The notes below the pieces were generated by a model. It did no database searches, had not been told where the DNA came from, and was given only the letters and a program-made list of their open reading frames with translations. Shown here piece by piece: positions 42,880 through 55,798 of a DNA stretch of 64,000 nucleotides. Within the stretch, counting starts at the first letter, position 1, and every line of letters begins with the position of its first letter. This stretch comes from Gautieria morchelliformis (lineage: Eukaryota > Basidiomycota > Agaricomycetes > Gomphales > Gomphaceae): the NCBI GenBank assembly GCA_015179125.1, contig WHVA01000204.1:1-64000 (forward strand). Reading direction: 5' to 3'. A program made the position numbers and the translations under genes.

Positions 42880-44974
42880 ATGAAACATAGAACTTGCGGG
42901 CCACAGTGATGGTACGGCCAAAACGAAGGGTCGTAGGACTGATGAGGGCGTCTGGATGCCTCAGGGTACATGGAATATGTGGAGGAGGGATTGGCCTGAG
43001 AGGGACCAAAACCAGTCAAGGGAAGGGAAGAGGAAGGGAGGCCAGTGTACCCAGGGTTTCGCGTGAGAGGGACACTGGATGAGCCGGGTACGAACTCAGG
43101 ATACGCCATGTCGTGGGCAGGGGTCGAGCCACAGGCCGAGCGCGCGTGGGGCAGAGGGATACCGGGGATGCCAGGGAGAACAGGGGTGCCTGCATACACG
43201 GGGTTTCGCATGAGAGGGACACCGGAGCCCAACTCGCGGTATGATCTGTCATGAGCAGGGGTCAAGCCACGGGCCGTGTCCTCATAGGGCATATGGGGAC
43301 TGGGGATGCCAGGGTGAACAGGGGCGCCCGTGTACACAGGGTTTCGCGTGAGAGGGACGCCGCCGAACTCGGGGAATGACCTGTCATGAGCAGGGGTCGA
43401 GCCACGGGCCATGCGCGCGTGGGGCAGATGTGCAGGTAGAGGGGGAATGGCAGGCAGAGGGGGAAGGGCAGGCGGAGGGGGATTTACCTCCACAGACGAG
43501 TCTCCAATGGATGCACATCGTTTGCGGCTTTGGCGCGCTTTTAAGAAAAGCGCCTGGAAGCGAGGGTTGGTGGCAAGTTCAGGATGGAGGGTCATGTACT
43601 CTTTGATCCAAGATGTCAACTGTGCGATAGTCCCCTGTTTGTCGAGGGCGAAGGCAGCTGCGATGTCTTTCAAGTCGTCTTTATGTTTATATGCTGCGAT
43701 GGGTTGCTCAAACCTTTTTAAAACCGCATTGTGAGAGCGTTGAAGCTCTCGTGCTCGGGCAGCCGCTTCCAGCTCTTGCTTTTTGCACCCGTTTGGCGGG
43801 GTGCTTTTTGGTGCCCTCTTCTATCAGTTGGCGCAGATGAGCTATCTCCATGGCAGCAAGTGTGATGTGTGCCCGCGAGGCCTGGTTCTCTGCCCGTGAG
43901 GCCTGGCTGTCCTCCCGCAAGAGCTGGTTCTCTTCCCGGACCGCCTTGGTGTCTGCCTGGGCGGCACGCATGTTAAGGAACAAGCCATTTATTTGGCTGA
44001 CGAGACTCTCACTCAGGTTCTCGACTGGCAAGTCATGGATGGACATAGGAGAAGAGAATGCACCGGAGCCAGAGGGCTGGGATGAGGAGGCAGAGGAGTG
44101 GGCCGCACTATTACGTCGACTCAGGAGCTTTAGGCGGCGCGTCTTGTCCTGCGTAATGCTGCGAATGCCGTACGAGTGACGGCGATGGCCACTGGAGCCT
44201 GTGAGTGCTGATGATGTCATGGAAGAGGTATCCATGGATGAGGGTGGTGAGAGAAACCGATAGTCCCATAGGGATGGAATGGGTGACTTGACACCCACGG
44301 AGTCGGGAGGGGGCTCTTTGGGATTAGGGGGTGTCACACCCTATAGCTGATCAGCACCAGCCTACGTGATGTTACATGAAATACGCTTGACTTACAGGTT
44401 CGTCCTGGACAATCGGTGCGTAATCTGGATCGTTATCATCCATATCGCCCTGCTGCTCCACCATCCCCGCCTCGGCCTCCTCGTCGTTGTGCTCATTGTG
44501 CTCGGCGTTCTCGCCCTCACCCTGATCTTCCTCGTCATCCTCCTCGTTATTGTCATTCCTTCCTCGCGCGCCTGGAGACCCCGCCACTCGCTTGACTATC
44601 CTGACTCTCCTGCCGTCCTCCCCGGGTGTCATCTCCACACTCTCAGGGGAGGAGGGAAGATCCCCCGACCACAAGTCAGGCACAATGCCACCGGCCGTCG
44701 ACGTAGACAGACTGGGTCCAAAGTCTTCGTCCGTGAACACCTGGTCATCAAACGGGTGGATTCCGCAGCGCTTGAACGCGCTTTGGATCACCTTCGTCGT
44801 CATGGATGTCTCCCAGATGGCGAGATATTCCTTCACGAAGGTTTTGCGCGTGATTGGCCTCCGCTCAATGCCGCTCTTTTGGCATCGAAGGGCCCACTGT
44901 CAGGGTTCACGCGTTTTTGGGGATCATACGGAACGTGCCACATTCTCTGTCACGAGCCTCGGACGACTTGCCAT
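42880..44974 (-). pseudogene. Pogo-type (Tc1/mariner superfamily) transposase C-terminus with SAP-like and Pro-rich repeats
   Basis: Reading down the minus strand, VKEYLAIWETSMTTKVIQSA then FKRCGIHPFDDQVFTDEDFG (about 44870-44740) is the end of a pogo/DDE_1 transposase. An acidic stretch follows (NNEEDDEEDQGEGENAEHNE), then a Ser-rich part and a coiled coil (REENQLLREDSQASRAENQA) typical of fungal pogo C-termini. After a frame change near 43790 the text continues RELQRSHNAVLKRFEQP and a SAP-like helix pair (KDIAAAFALDKQGTIAQLTS). Three imperfect ~48-residue repeats (STPAHDRSFPEFGGVPLTRN and kin) follow and end near 42900. The catalytic core upstream is missing, because a gypsy-C fragment starts at 44975. 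No terminal inverted repeats were identified. Confidence 0.6.
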
Positions 44975-47900
44975 CATACTTGGTCACACATGGCTTGTTG
45001 AACACAACCCAGAAGTTAACTGGCGTACAGGAGATGTGAAGATGACATGCTGTCCCAAGTCATGTGGGGGCAGACCTGTTGTCAGAGGGCCCACAGTCGA
45101 AACTGTTCCAGAAGAGAGTGTAGATCAAGAGTAGGTTCCCATACAGCACACCCGCTCCCTACTTGAGGAAGGAGACAGGACCTTTGTCATCTTTGTGAAT
45201 GAGAGTCCTGAAATGATTGGCGCAGGCTGGACTGTATCCCAACAGCTTGCTGAACGGGCCAGCAAGTCTGCACCAGTCAGATCCTTTGAGGACCTTGTCC
45301 CCAAACCATACCAGGAGTTCAAAGATGTGTTTTCTAAGGAGTCATTTGACCAACTGCCTCCTCGAAAGCCCTGGGACCATGCAATTGAGCTCACTCCAGG
45401 TGCACAACCCTTCAGCACAAAGGTTTACCCAATGTCACCGGTTGAGCAAAGGGAACTGGATAACTTCCTTGAAGAGAACCTGAAGAGCCATCATATCTGT
45501 CCTTCTAAGTCACCTATGGCATCTCCAGTCTTCTTTGTGAAGAAAAAGGACGGCAGTCTTAGATTTGTGCAAGACTATCGGAAGCTCAATGATATAACAA
45601 TCAAGAATGCCTATCCTTTATCCCTTGTTCCAGACATCATGAATAAGATTGCTGCTGGAAGGGCTAAATACTTCACAAAGACATTCGCTGGGGATATAAT
45701 AATGTATGCATAAAAGAGGGAGATGAGTGGAAGGCAGCCTTTCAGACAAATAGGGGCCTGTATGAACCTCTATTCATGTTCTTTGGACTCACGAACAGCC
45801 CAGCAACCTTCCAGACGATGATGTATGACATCTTCAAGAGTCTCATTGATGAAGGGGTTGTGGTGGTGTTCATGGACGACATTCTCATCTTCACAGAGTC
45901 ACTTGAAGAACATCGTAGGATTGTACGACATGTCCTTGAAATCCTCCGGGCCAACAACCTGTACCTCAAACCTAAAAATGCCTATTTGAGCAACTAGAGG
46001 TGGAGTATCTCGGCCTCATCCTCTCTCAAGGACAGGTTGCCATGGACCCAGTCAAGGTTGCAGGGGTGCGGGACTGGCCAATACCACGTAATGTCACTGA
46101 AGTCAAATCATTCTTTGGTTTCATCAACTTCTACCGTAGATTTGTGGAAGACTTCTCACACATTGCAAAGCCCCTCAACCAGTTGACAAAACAGGATGCC
46201 CAATGGTCTTGGGATCCAAATGGCCCAGAGCAAGTGTCCTTCGACAAGCTCAAACTCCTCATCACCTCAACACCGATCCTTGTCCTCCCTGATCAAGACA
46301 AACATTTCCGTCTTGAAACAGATGCCTCAGCCTATGCCACAGGAGCAGTACTGTCCCAGCTATGTGATGATGGCAAATGGCGGCCTGTGGGGTTCGTCTC
46401 CAAAAGCCTCAATGATGCTGAACGCAACTATGCCATCCATGACAAGGAGCTTCTTTCTGTGATTCGGGGATTAGAGGAATGGCGCCACATCTTAGAGGGA
46501 ACGAAGCACAAGATTGAGATTCTCAATGACCATCAGAACCTCACCTACTTCCGCACTGCACAAAACCTGAACCGTCGTCAAGCACGCTGGTCACTCTACC
46601 TCTCTCGCTTTGATTTTGAGCTGATCCATCGTCCTGGTCGTCATTCAGCCAAGCCTGATGCACTCTCACGATGCGTGGATCATAAGCGGGGGGAGGAAGA
46701 CAACCAAAATCAAGTCTTACTTACCCCTGACTTGTTCCACATCAAGGCGAATCCCCCAGAGGCTGGTGCGCAGTTAGTCCCGGGTGAAGGTGATGCTTTC
46801 CTCAATCAAGTAAGGAACTGTGTAGACCGGGATGAAAAGGTTGTCAAGGCTCTCAAAGAACTGGGCTCCTCTGGAAATTTACAAGGAGGAGAGTGGTCTG
46901 AACAGGATGGGCTTGCCCTCTATCACAACAAAGTGTATGTGCCGCTTGATGCAAAACTACGACATGACATAGTGAAGGCGCACTATGACATGCCTCTCAC
47001 CGGTCACCCTGGTCGTTGGAGAACCACTGAACTAGTTGCTCGGAGTTACTGGTGGCCTGGGATGGGACGTTACATTGCAAAATATGTGAAGGCCTATGAC
47101 CTGTGCAACCAGACAAAAACCTTCCCTGCTTCTCCCATTGGCAAGCTTCTACCAAACCGTGTCCCAGACCGTAGATGGCAGGTTATGTCTGTTGACTTGA
47201 TTGTAGAACTGCCTACCAGTCATGGCTATGATGCTCTCCTTGTTGTCGTTGATCACCTCTCAAAGCGTGCACATGTCATTCCCACCACTTCAGATGTAAC
47301 TTCGGTGGGAGTCGCCCGACTCTTCCGTGATCATGTTTGGAAACTTCATGGGCTCCCTGAAGAAATCATCAGTGATCGAGGCACACAGTTCATCTCCCGG
47401 TTCATGCGTGAACTGAACAAACTTCTTGGTGTCAAAGTCGCTGCCTCTACTGCTTATCACCCCCAAACTGATGGACAGACTGAAAGGGTTAATCAGGAGA
47501 TTGAGCAATACCTTCGACTATTCATCAACCAGCGTCAGGATGATTGGTTCGAATGAATATCCTTGGCCGAGTTTGCCTATAACAACCGAATCCATGCCTC
47601 AACCCAGACTACACCCTTCATGTTGGACAGTGGCCAACATCCAAGACTGGGACTGGAACCAGTCCGGGAAACTCGACTCGAGGCCCTGGATGAGTTCACA
47701 ACGCGGATGGAAGCGGCCACAAGAGAAGCTCGTTCAGCCCTGTCCAAGGCAGCAGAGGACATGGCACGCTTCTATGACGTGCACCATAAAGCAGCCCCAG
47801 TTTATAAGCTTGATGACAAGGTCTGGCTCAATGCACAAAACATCACAACCACTCGCCCAATGAAGAAGCTAGACCACAAGTGGCTAGGCCCCTACACTGT

Positions 47901-48514
47901 TAATAAGGTGGTCTCACAAAATGCCTATGGTCTAAATCTTCCTGCATCCTTTGGTCGCACACATCCAGTGTTCTCTGTCGTCCTGCTTCGGCCATATGAA
48001 GATGACCCAATTCTTGAACGTCATGCCCCTCCACCACCCCCCCCTGTCATACGGGATGGAGCCGAAGAATATGAAGTTGAAAGGATTCTAGACAGCAGGA
48101 TGTTCCATGGAAGGTTGGAGTATCTTGTGCGCTGGAAGGGCTATGGAACTGTCGACGATCTCTGGCTACCAGCGAAAGATGTCTCTGGGGCAAAGCGACT
48201 CGTTAAGGAATTTCACCGGCAGAACCCAGAGGCACCTCAGCGTATCTCGGCAGCCACATACATGTCCCTCCCCTTCCAGAGATTTCAGAACTTCACAGAA
48301 CCTTCCAGGCAAACTCTCTTCGACTGGACAGCAGGTAGGGCTTCTACTCATAATGTCGAGGGTCCAGACCCCCAAAGATAAGCGATATCGGCCTCCGCCT
48401 AACCAATTCATTCCGATAAGCTATATATCCCCTCTCCACCTGTGACCGCTCACTTCCACTGCATGTACCCCACCACATCCATCAACCATGTCCTCGCCCG
48501 CCATTGAGCTTGTT
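44975..48514 (+). mobile_element. Ty3/gypsy fossil, family C, protease to chromodomain
   Basis: It starts inside the protease end (ILGHTWLVEHNPEVNWRTGD). Reverse transcriptase follows (FVKKKDGSLRFVQDYRKLND, FGLTNSPATFQTMM, VVFMDDILIF), then RNase H (FRLETDASAYATGAVLSQL, NYAIHDKELLSVIRGLEEWR) and integrase with an H2C2-type region and core (VDLIVELPTSHGYDALLVVV, STAYHPQTDGQTERVNQEIE). A chromodomain (YEVERILDSRM, LEYLVRWKGYGTVDDLWLPA) ends near 48381. The 5' LTR, gag and 3' LTR are absent. It has about three breaks in pol, so most of pol reads through, and it looks younger than family D. Confidence 0.9.
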
Positions 48515-49195
48515 TGTTACGACCGTTCATTTCCGACTTCCGACCCTCAGTTCCGCCACTCCTTCCGCCCCTCCAATAGTTCCGCACAACGTTCCGCCCC
48601 TCCGACATTTCCGACATTCCGCCCCTTGTACATTTCCCTTGTTCTTTCGACTCTATTACTCGGACCCACCGGACCCACCTCGCCATCCATCAAAACCATA
48701 TATCCGGTCACCATTGTAGTTCGTTGTCAGATATGTTCTTCCGACCCCTTGTTCTTTGCCATTGTTCTACCTTACCCTGAACCCCCCTTGTAGTTCCATT
48801 GTTCCCAATTAGTTAGTTCCCACACATTGTACTCGACTTCCGCTTCCTCCGGAATTTGCTTAGTACAACACCATTACTTGTTGCTCTGCGCTTTGTATAA
48901 AAACCCCCTCATGTATGTCTGTAATTCTGCAATCAGATAATCACCTTCGATACTTGATTTCCTTCGCTCCATCTCCTGTTCTTAGCACAGCGAGTCTAGC
49001 AAGATCTCAGTCTCTCCGTCTTCCGCTTTCCGCCCAGTTCCGCCTCAGGTTCCGACCAAACCTTTGGCTCAGTACTTTCCGGCTTCCGACTCATTTCCGA
49101 AATACCTAGGACGATAGTTCATTGGGGGCGCAACCTATAAGTTGAAGCCGCCGTCCTTTCCAGTTCCGACTTAGTGGAAATCTCGATACGTAACA
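48515..49195 (+). repeat. 5' LTR of the full gypsy-A element
   Basis: It starts TGTTACGACCGTTC and ends CTCGATACGTAACA, 681 bp. A TATA box (TTTGTATAAAAACC) at about 48893-48906 marks the likely pol II start region. CCGAC/TTCCG words recur through the first part. Confidence 0.93.
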
Positions 49196-49228
49196 GTATT
49201 ATCTGATTCCCACCCGATAACTATCACT

Positions 49229-50609
49229 ATGCCTCCTCGTACCACAGCTACTTCAGCTCGAGCAGGAGCTGTCGAAGCTCTCTCTTATTTTGGCAATCTT
49301 AGATCCGCAGCACCAAGGCACGCGGAACCCTCCAGCAGCTCTCGTGCCGACGATGAGTTTCCCGATGCTTTTCCGCAACGTTTCGAAGAAGTTCCCGACG
49401 CTAATCCCAACGACAATCCCGACTACGACGGGAATTCGACGAGTAGCAGCGGCGAACAAACAGCAGCGTCATTCCGACGCCCAGCTCCACCACCACCACC
49501 TCCACCAGGACCACCTCCAGGCGGCCCTCCAGGCGGTCCTCCACCTCCAATTCCACCTCAGATTCCCGCCAACCCAGTTCCGCCCGCAGTTCCGGATCTT
49601 GCACAAGCCATCGCCATGCTAGCCGGACAACTCCAGCGCCCGGCCCAAGCACCACCACGACCCAAGACTAAGGTCCGCGAACCAGATCAGTTCGACGGTT
49701 CCGATCCCAAGAAGCTCCAGCCATTTCTGGTTCAGCTTCAACTCAATTTCCGTGATCGTCCCGCCCGACGACGAACGAAAGGTCAATTATGCCCTTTCCT
49801 ATCTCCGAGGCACGGCGCTCGACTATTTCGAACCCGCCCTCATGGATCCGTTCGCTCTCGTCGACTGGGCCGACGATTACCCCAATTTCATTTCCGAACT
49901 CCGCAGCAACTTCGGACCATTTGATATGGAAGCTGATGCGGAAAATGAACTCGATAAGCTTCGCATGAAAGACACTCATAAGATAGCTAAATATATCGTC
50001 ACGTTTCAGCAGCTCGCTCCTCGAGTCCAATGGGGAGAAGCCGCACTCCGACGCCAGTTTTACATGGGCTTGCCATCCCGCATCAAGGATGAAATTGCCC
50101 GCGTCGGAAAACCCGCCACCCTTACCGACCTCCGCAACCTCGCCCAATCCATCGATTCGCGCTACTGGGAAAGACACTCCGAGATTGCTCGTGAAACCTC
50201 CGCCCAGAGCAAGAACGACAAGTCTTCCGACAAGAAGTCTGATAAAGACAAGAAGAAGACCAATTCCGGAAACACCAACTCCGGAAACAACAACAACAAC
50301 AGTTCCGGATCCAACTCCGGCAACCGGAACAACAACAACACCCCTCGGAACAACCAGGCCTCTGGTTCTAACACCAACGCCCGGAAGAGCACCCCGGATC
50401 TTTCCGACAAACTTGGGAAAGACGGAAAACTAACCCCTGTAGAACGCCAGCGTCGCATGGACAACAACCTTTGCCTCTTCTGCGGCAAAGGAGGTCACGT
50501 CGCTCGCGACTGCACTCGCGCTTCCGCCTCCGCTGCTAAGGCCAAGGGCCGCGCAGCAAAGACGGAAGAGAAATCCGAAGCGGTTCCCGCTGCGGATTCA
50601 AAAAAATAG
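49229..50609 (+). pseudogene. Gypsy-A gag region (fossil)
   Basis: It begins MPPRTTATSARAGAVEALSY. A Pro-rich linker follows (PPPPPPPGPPPGGPPGGPPP), then the capsid-like retrotransposon gag core (NYALSYLRGTALDYFEPALM, WGEAALRRQFYMGLPSRIKD), an Asn/Lys-rich basic stretch and one CCHC knuckle (CLFCGKGGHVARDC) near 50470. It is broken, and comparable in size to chromovirus gag. Confidence 0.85.
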
Positions 50610-50639
50610 TCAGCAGTCCTCCGGCCTCCGCACGAGCTG

Positions 50640-53600
50640 AGGGCTGTGTTGACCCCATTCGTGCGACAAACGAGGTTAAACTCAACGCATCCGCTCTTTC
50701 GTCCTCCGACTCTCTCTCTGTTCCGCTCACTTCCGACGCAATTTCCGCACCCCCGTTTACAGCATTGGTCGACTCCGGTTCGACTCATTGTTTCCTCGAT
50801 TCCGACTTTGTTTGAAACATAAACTTCCGACCCGCAACATTCCGACTATTCCGCTCCGCCTTTTCGACGGGTCTTCCAACACGGGAATTTCCCAAGTTGT
50901 GGATCTGTCTATCCGTTTCGCTACTGGGGACAACCATGAAGTTACGTTTTACGTTACTCCGCTAGATGCTAGCTGTTCCGTTGTACTAGGACACAATTGG
51001 CTCACCCGATATAATCCGTCGATTAACTGGGCATTGGGTCAAATACAGTTCCGTACCCCGGATCAACTTCCGTCTATTCCGACGTCTTCTGCAAAGATGG
51101 TTCAGGCCTCTTCTGCAACTCCGCTCGTGGATTCAGTTCCGCACTCCGGTCCCGCTTTAGCACCTCCGCCCCTTGAAGCTCCTCGAATTGCGCTCGTTTC
51201 CGCCACCGCTTTCCGCGTATTGCAACGGCAAGATGATACGACCGTTTTCCAGCTTCACCTTTCCGATTCGGCTTCAGTCAAGGCTCGTTCCGCCTCGACT
51301 TCCGCTCCGGTCGACATGAGCTCAGTTCCGGAAGAATATCGTGACTTCCCGGACGTGTTCAATAAGGCCAAAGCCGACAAACCTGCTGAACATCGACATT
51401 ACGACTTGAAGATAGATCTGGAAGAAGGAGCATCTCCGCCCCTTGGACCGATCTACTCTCTTTCGCAAAGTGAACTCCTAACTCTCCGAGAGTTCGTCGA
51501 TGAACATCTCAACATGGGCTTTATCCGCCCTTCGCTGTCTCCGCACGGCGCTCCGGTCCTCTTCGTCAAGAAGAAGGATGGATCTCTCCGCCTCTGCGTC
51601 GATTTCCGCGGACTCAATGCCCTCACTAAAAAGGACAAATATCCGCTTCCGCGCATTTCCGACTTACTTGACACTCCCCGCAGGGCGAAGATCTACACCA
51701 AAATTGACCTCCGGCACGCTTATCACCTTGTCCGCATCCGGGAAGGTGACGAGTGGAAAACCACCTTCCGCACCCGCTACGGTGCCTTTGAGTGGACTGT
51801 CATGCCTTTTGGTCTAACCAATGCTCCCGCCGCTTTTCAGCGATTCATGAACGACGTATTTTCCGACCTCCTCGACGTATGCGTTCTAGTCTACATTGAC
51901 GACATCCTCATCTATTCCGACACACCGGAAAAACATCGAGAACATGTCCGCGAAGTACTCCGCCGTCTACGCAAACACCATCTCTACGCAAAAGCAGAGA
52001 AATGCAAATGGCATCGCGACACGGTCGAATACCTCGGCTACATCCTCTCTCCAACAGGTCTTACCATGGCAGAGGACAAGGTCAAGGCAATTCAAGAATG
52101 GCCGGAACCCCGACGTGTTAAGGATGTGCAGTCTTTCCTCGGCTTCGCCAACTTTTACCGGACGTTTCATTTATAATTTTTCCGACATTACTGTTCCGCT
52201 CACGCGTCTCACCAGGAAGGGTGCCCCTTGGAATTTCACACCGGAATGCCGCTCCGCATTTGAAGCCCTCAAATCGGCCTTCACCACGGCTCCCATACTC
52301 GGTTTCTGGATTCCTGATGCCCAACTTGTACTCGAAACCGACGCTTCTGACTACGCGCTAGCCGCCATTCTTTCCATCATTTCACCCGACGACGGAGAAA
52401 TTCATCCGATCGCCTTTCATTCCCGCACCTTTTCCGCCCCGGAACTCAACTACGACGTCCACGATAAGGAACTACTTGCGATTTTCGAAGCCTTCAAAAT
52501 CTGGAGACATTACCTCGAAGGTCCAACTTATCCCATCGACGTTGTAACAGATCATAAGAACCTTGAGTATTTTGCAACCACTAAGATTTTGACTCGCCGT
52601 CAAGTCCGCTGGTCTGAATACCTCTCACAGTTCAACATGGTGATCCGTTTCCGCCCCGGAAAGCTCGGAGCAAAACCCGACGCGCTCACTAGACATTGGG
52701 ACGTCTACCCAAAAGAGGGAAGTAGCGACTATGCCAGCGTTAATCCGCACAATTTCCGCCCGTATTCTCCACTGAGCAACTGGCATCGTCCCTGCGTGCC
52801 ACAGCATTGCAGTTTCCACTACTCCGCGCCTCAATTATTATGGACACCGAGTCTCTCCATTCCGACATCCGTTCCGCACTCCGTTCCGACCCCACCTCCG
52901 CACCCACCTCGATGACCCCACCAGTCCTGGATGGTCCCTCGATTCCGACGGATTTCTCCGGTACAAGTCCCGGATTTAGTTCCGGATACCAACGATCTAC
53001 GACTTCGCGTGCTCCAGCAAAGCCACGATCATCCGCTCTCAGGACACCAAGGCCAGAACAAACCCTCGACATAATCCGACGTACCTATACTTGGCCCTCC
53101 TCCGCACAATGGTCCAAGACTACTGCAAGTCATGCACCACCTGTATGTGAGCCAAGCCTCAACGTCACAAACCCTACAGCCTCCTGAAGCAACTTCCATC
53201 CCGGAACAACCGTGGAATTCATATCCATGGATTTCATTGAGAAACTTCCTAAGTCATCTGGCTATGATACCATTCTAGTAATCGTTGACCGCCTTACAAA
53301 GCAGTCCATCTTTATTCTGACATACAACACCATCACTTCCGCCCAGCTCGCACACCTCTTTGTGCTCCATGTATTTTCCAAGCACGGAATCCCTTCCCAT
53401 GTCATGTCCGACCATGGTTCCGAATTCGTGTCATCCTTTTTCCGCACACTCAGCAAGGCTCTCGACATGAAGCTCCACTTCACTTCCGGTTATCATCCCG
53501 AAGGAGACGGACAAACGGAACCTACTAATCAGACCCTTGAGCAGTATCCCGCGTCTATTGCAACTACCAACACAGCAATTGGTCCGACCTTCTTCCACTC

Positions 53601-54301
53601 GCAGAATTTGCTTACAACAATGCACCTTCCGCCACCACCGGAATTTCACCCTTTTACGCCAACAAGGGCTACCACCCGAATCTCGCCATCCACCCTCAAC
53701 GCGACCTCGCCTCTGCAAGAGCCCGAGATTTCGTTGTGGAACTCGACGACCTTCACCAGCACCTCCGAGAGAACATTACCGCTGCCCAAAGAGATACCAA
53801 ACTTCCGCCGATCAGAACGACTTCCGCAACCGGCATTCGAGATTGGTGACAAAGCCTTTGTCAAAGCGGAAAACTTCCGCACTACTCGACCCTCGAAGAA
53901 GCTCTCTGAGAAATACCTTGGCCTTACAGATCATCGCTAAGGCTGGCAGTCGTTCTTTCACCCTCAGACTTCCTGACAATATGCGCGCAGTACATCCGGT
54001 ATTCCATGTCTCTATGCTTGAGCCAGCAGTTCCGAACACAATTCCGCATAGAGAACAACCTCCGCCTCCGCCAGTTGTCATCGACGGAGAACCAGAATAT
54101 GAGATCTCGGAAATTCTCAACTCAAAGCTCGACAGACGATACCGCTGCCAACTCCAGTACCTAGTCAAGTGGGCAGGCTATGAAAACACCGACGAAGAGA
54201 CCTCGTGGATTTCCGCCGCGGAACTAGACCACGCCTCTGACCTCGTCGCTGATTTCCACAAGTCTTATCCTGATAAGCCTGGCCCCATTTCCACGCCCTA
54301 G
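50640..54301 (+). pseudogene. Gypsy-A pol region: protease, RT, RNase H, integrase, chromodomain (fossil)
   Basis: The protease motif LVDSGSTH lies near 50768. The RT core follows (FVKKKDGSLRLCVDFRGLNA, VMPFGLTNAPAAFQRFMNDV, LVYIDDILIYSD), then RNase H (LVLETDASDYALAAILSI, NYDVHDKELLAIFEAFKIWR). The integrase core is at 53212-53600 (FISMDFIEKLPKSSGYDTIL, TSGYHPEGDGQTE) and a chromodomain at 54080-54290 (YEISEILNSKLDRRYRC, LQYLVKWAGYENTDEETSWI). The order and the C-terminal chromodomain define a chromovirus-type gypsy element. It has several breaks and is not functional. Confidence 0.9.
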
Positions 54302-54419
54302 TCAATTCCGCCCTCATTTCCGACACCCATTGCTTTCTTACAAATTCTCAAGTCATTGTTAAAATCCGATTATTATTCCGATACGCTAATTTCCGACACT
54401 TCAAGAAAAATATTACAAG

Positions 54420-55700
54420 TCTTCTGACGCCTACTCCTCCCTCATTGTCTCCGCCTCAACCTCTTCTTCCGCTTCCGGCTCTTTTTCCGGCTCACTCACC
54501 TCGACCCTCACCAACTCCATTTCCACCCTTTCCCTCGTTTCCGCCCTCCCGTTCGGACCCGCTTCCGCTCCAACCCCTGCTCCCGCAGCCGCGCATCCAT
54601 TTGGTCCCGGACCAGGTCGTTCCGCCACCGCATTTCCCGCATTAGCTGTTCCAGCACTGTAGACATGACAGTCATCTGGTTCTGAATCGACAGAACCTGA
54701 TGCTGCTGAACTTCCGCCATGTCGATCATAATGTCCCGGATCTCGCGTTGCTGTTCCCGCATGGCCCTCAGCGACCCAGCAATGTCGAGGAGCGGATAGG
54801 ACATGGTGAACCGGTTCAAAACTGCCTGTCCCAATTTCCCGGTCACCGGAAACGTTTCCTCGGCCCTCCCTCCGCTCGGTCCCGGTTCCGCCTTCGGATT
54901 CGACTCCTCAACCTTCTGTTTCTTTCACTCCAACCTCGAGGCGCACCCGTCCCCAACGCAGCGCCTTTTCCTGTCACGGCACTGATCACACGATGTTTCC
55001 CGCGGATTACTCGACCAAGTGCAATCCGCCCCCTTAGACTCGCAGGGGTCACAAGGGGCCTTTTCCTCCTCATCGCCTTCCTGCGTTTTCCGCTTCTTAG
55101 TCGCGGGATTTTCCGGTCCTAGTTCACGCAACTCCAGCATCCGATTCAGTTTGCTCTTTCAAGCCTTCTGGAATGCGTCCGCCCGACGTTTCCATTCTGC
55201 CACAAGGTTCACCGGAGTCGCGGTTTCCTTTTGTTTCCCTTTCCCTTCGGGAGACGGAGTACTTTCCGCCGAACTCTCCGAGTCTGACCCCGACTCGTCC
55301 TGAACATTATTCTGGAAGAATTTTTAGTTGACTTCAAGAACCTTTCCGCCGAACATTTCCAACTCACCTGTTCCCTTTCCGCCTTCTCCGCGGAAGCCTT
55401 CTCCGCAGCAGCCTTCTCTGCAGCAGCCTTGTCCGCAGCAGCTTTCCGTGCCACGTTCCGTTTCCGTTTCTCTTCACGGACGTGCTCCTCCTCCTCGTGG
55501 CCCTCGCGATCCTTCCTCTCCTGCTCCTTCCACTCTTTCTCCCGGCGTTCCTTCTCTTTCCGTGCAGCTTCCTCAGCCTCGCATTTTTCGGCCAATTCCT
55601 TTTGCGCGAGCATATCAGCGAAGTGCTGTTTCATCTCGGCACTGGACATTTTGGAGAAGTCTACTGGGGTGCTCATGTTGGACAATAAAGAAGACGCGTC
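54420..55700 (-). pseudogene. Antisense coding segment of gypsy family A (second copy)
   Basis: It is read opposite to pol, between chromodomain and 3' LTR. It starts MSTPVDFSKMSSAEMKQHFA near 55670. A Lys/Glu/Ala-rich coiled coil follows (EAEEAARKEKERREKEWKEQ), then a region with GPENPATKKRKTQEGDEEEK and two Cys groups (CDPCESKGADC and CDQCRDRKRRC, the latter like a Zn2Cys6 start) near 55030-54960. It ends with a helical part (YPLLDIAGSLRAMREQQREI) and an acidic end. The same layout sits at 30850-32131. It is broken in places. Conserved order in two separate copies argues for a real accessory gene of the family in the past. Confidence 0.7.
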
Positions 55701-55798
55701 TTGTCTCCCACCTATCTTTCGAACTCCGACGCGTTTGTTCACAGGTCACGTGATTCCGACTTGTGGTCTCGCGGGGCTCGACCTTAGAAGGGAGATAC

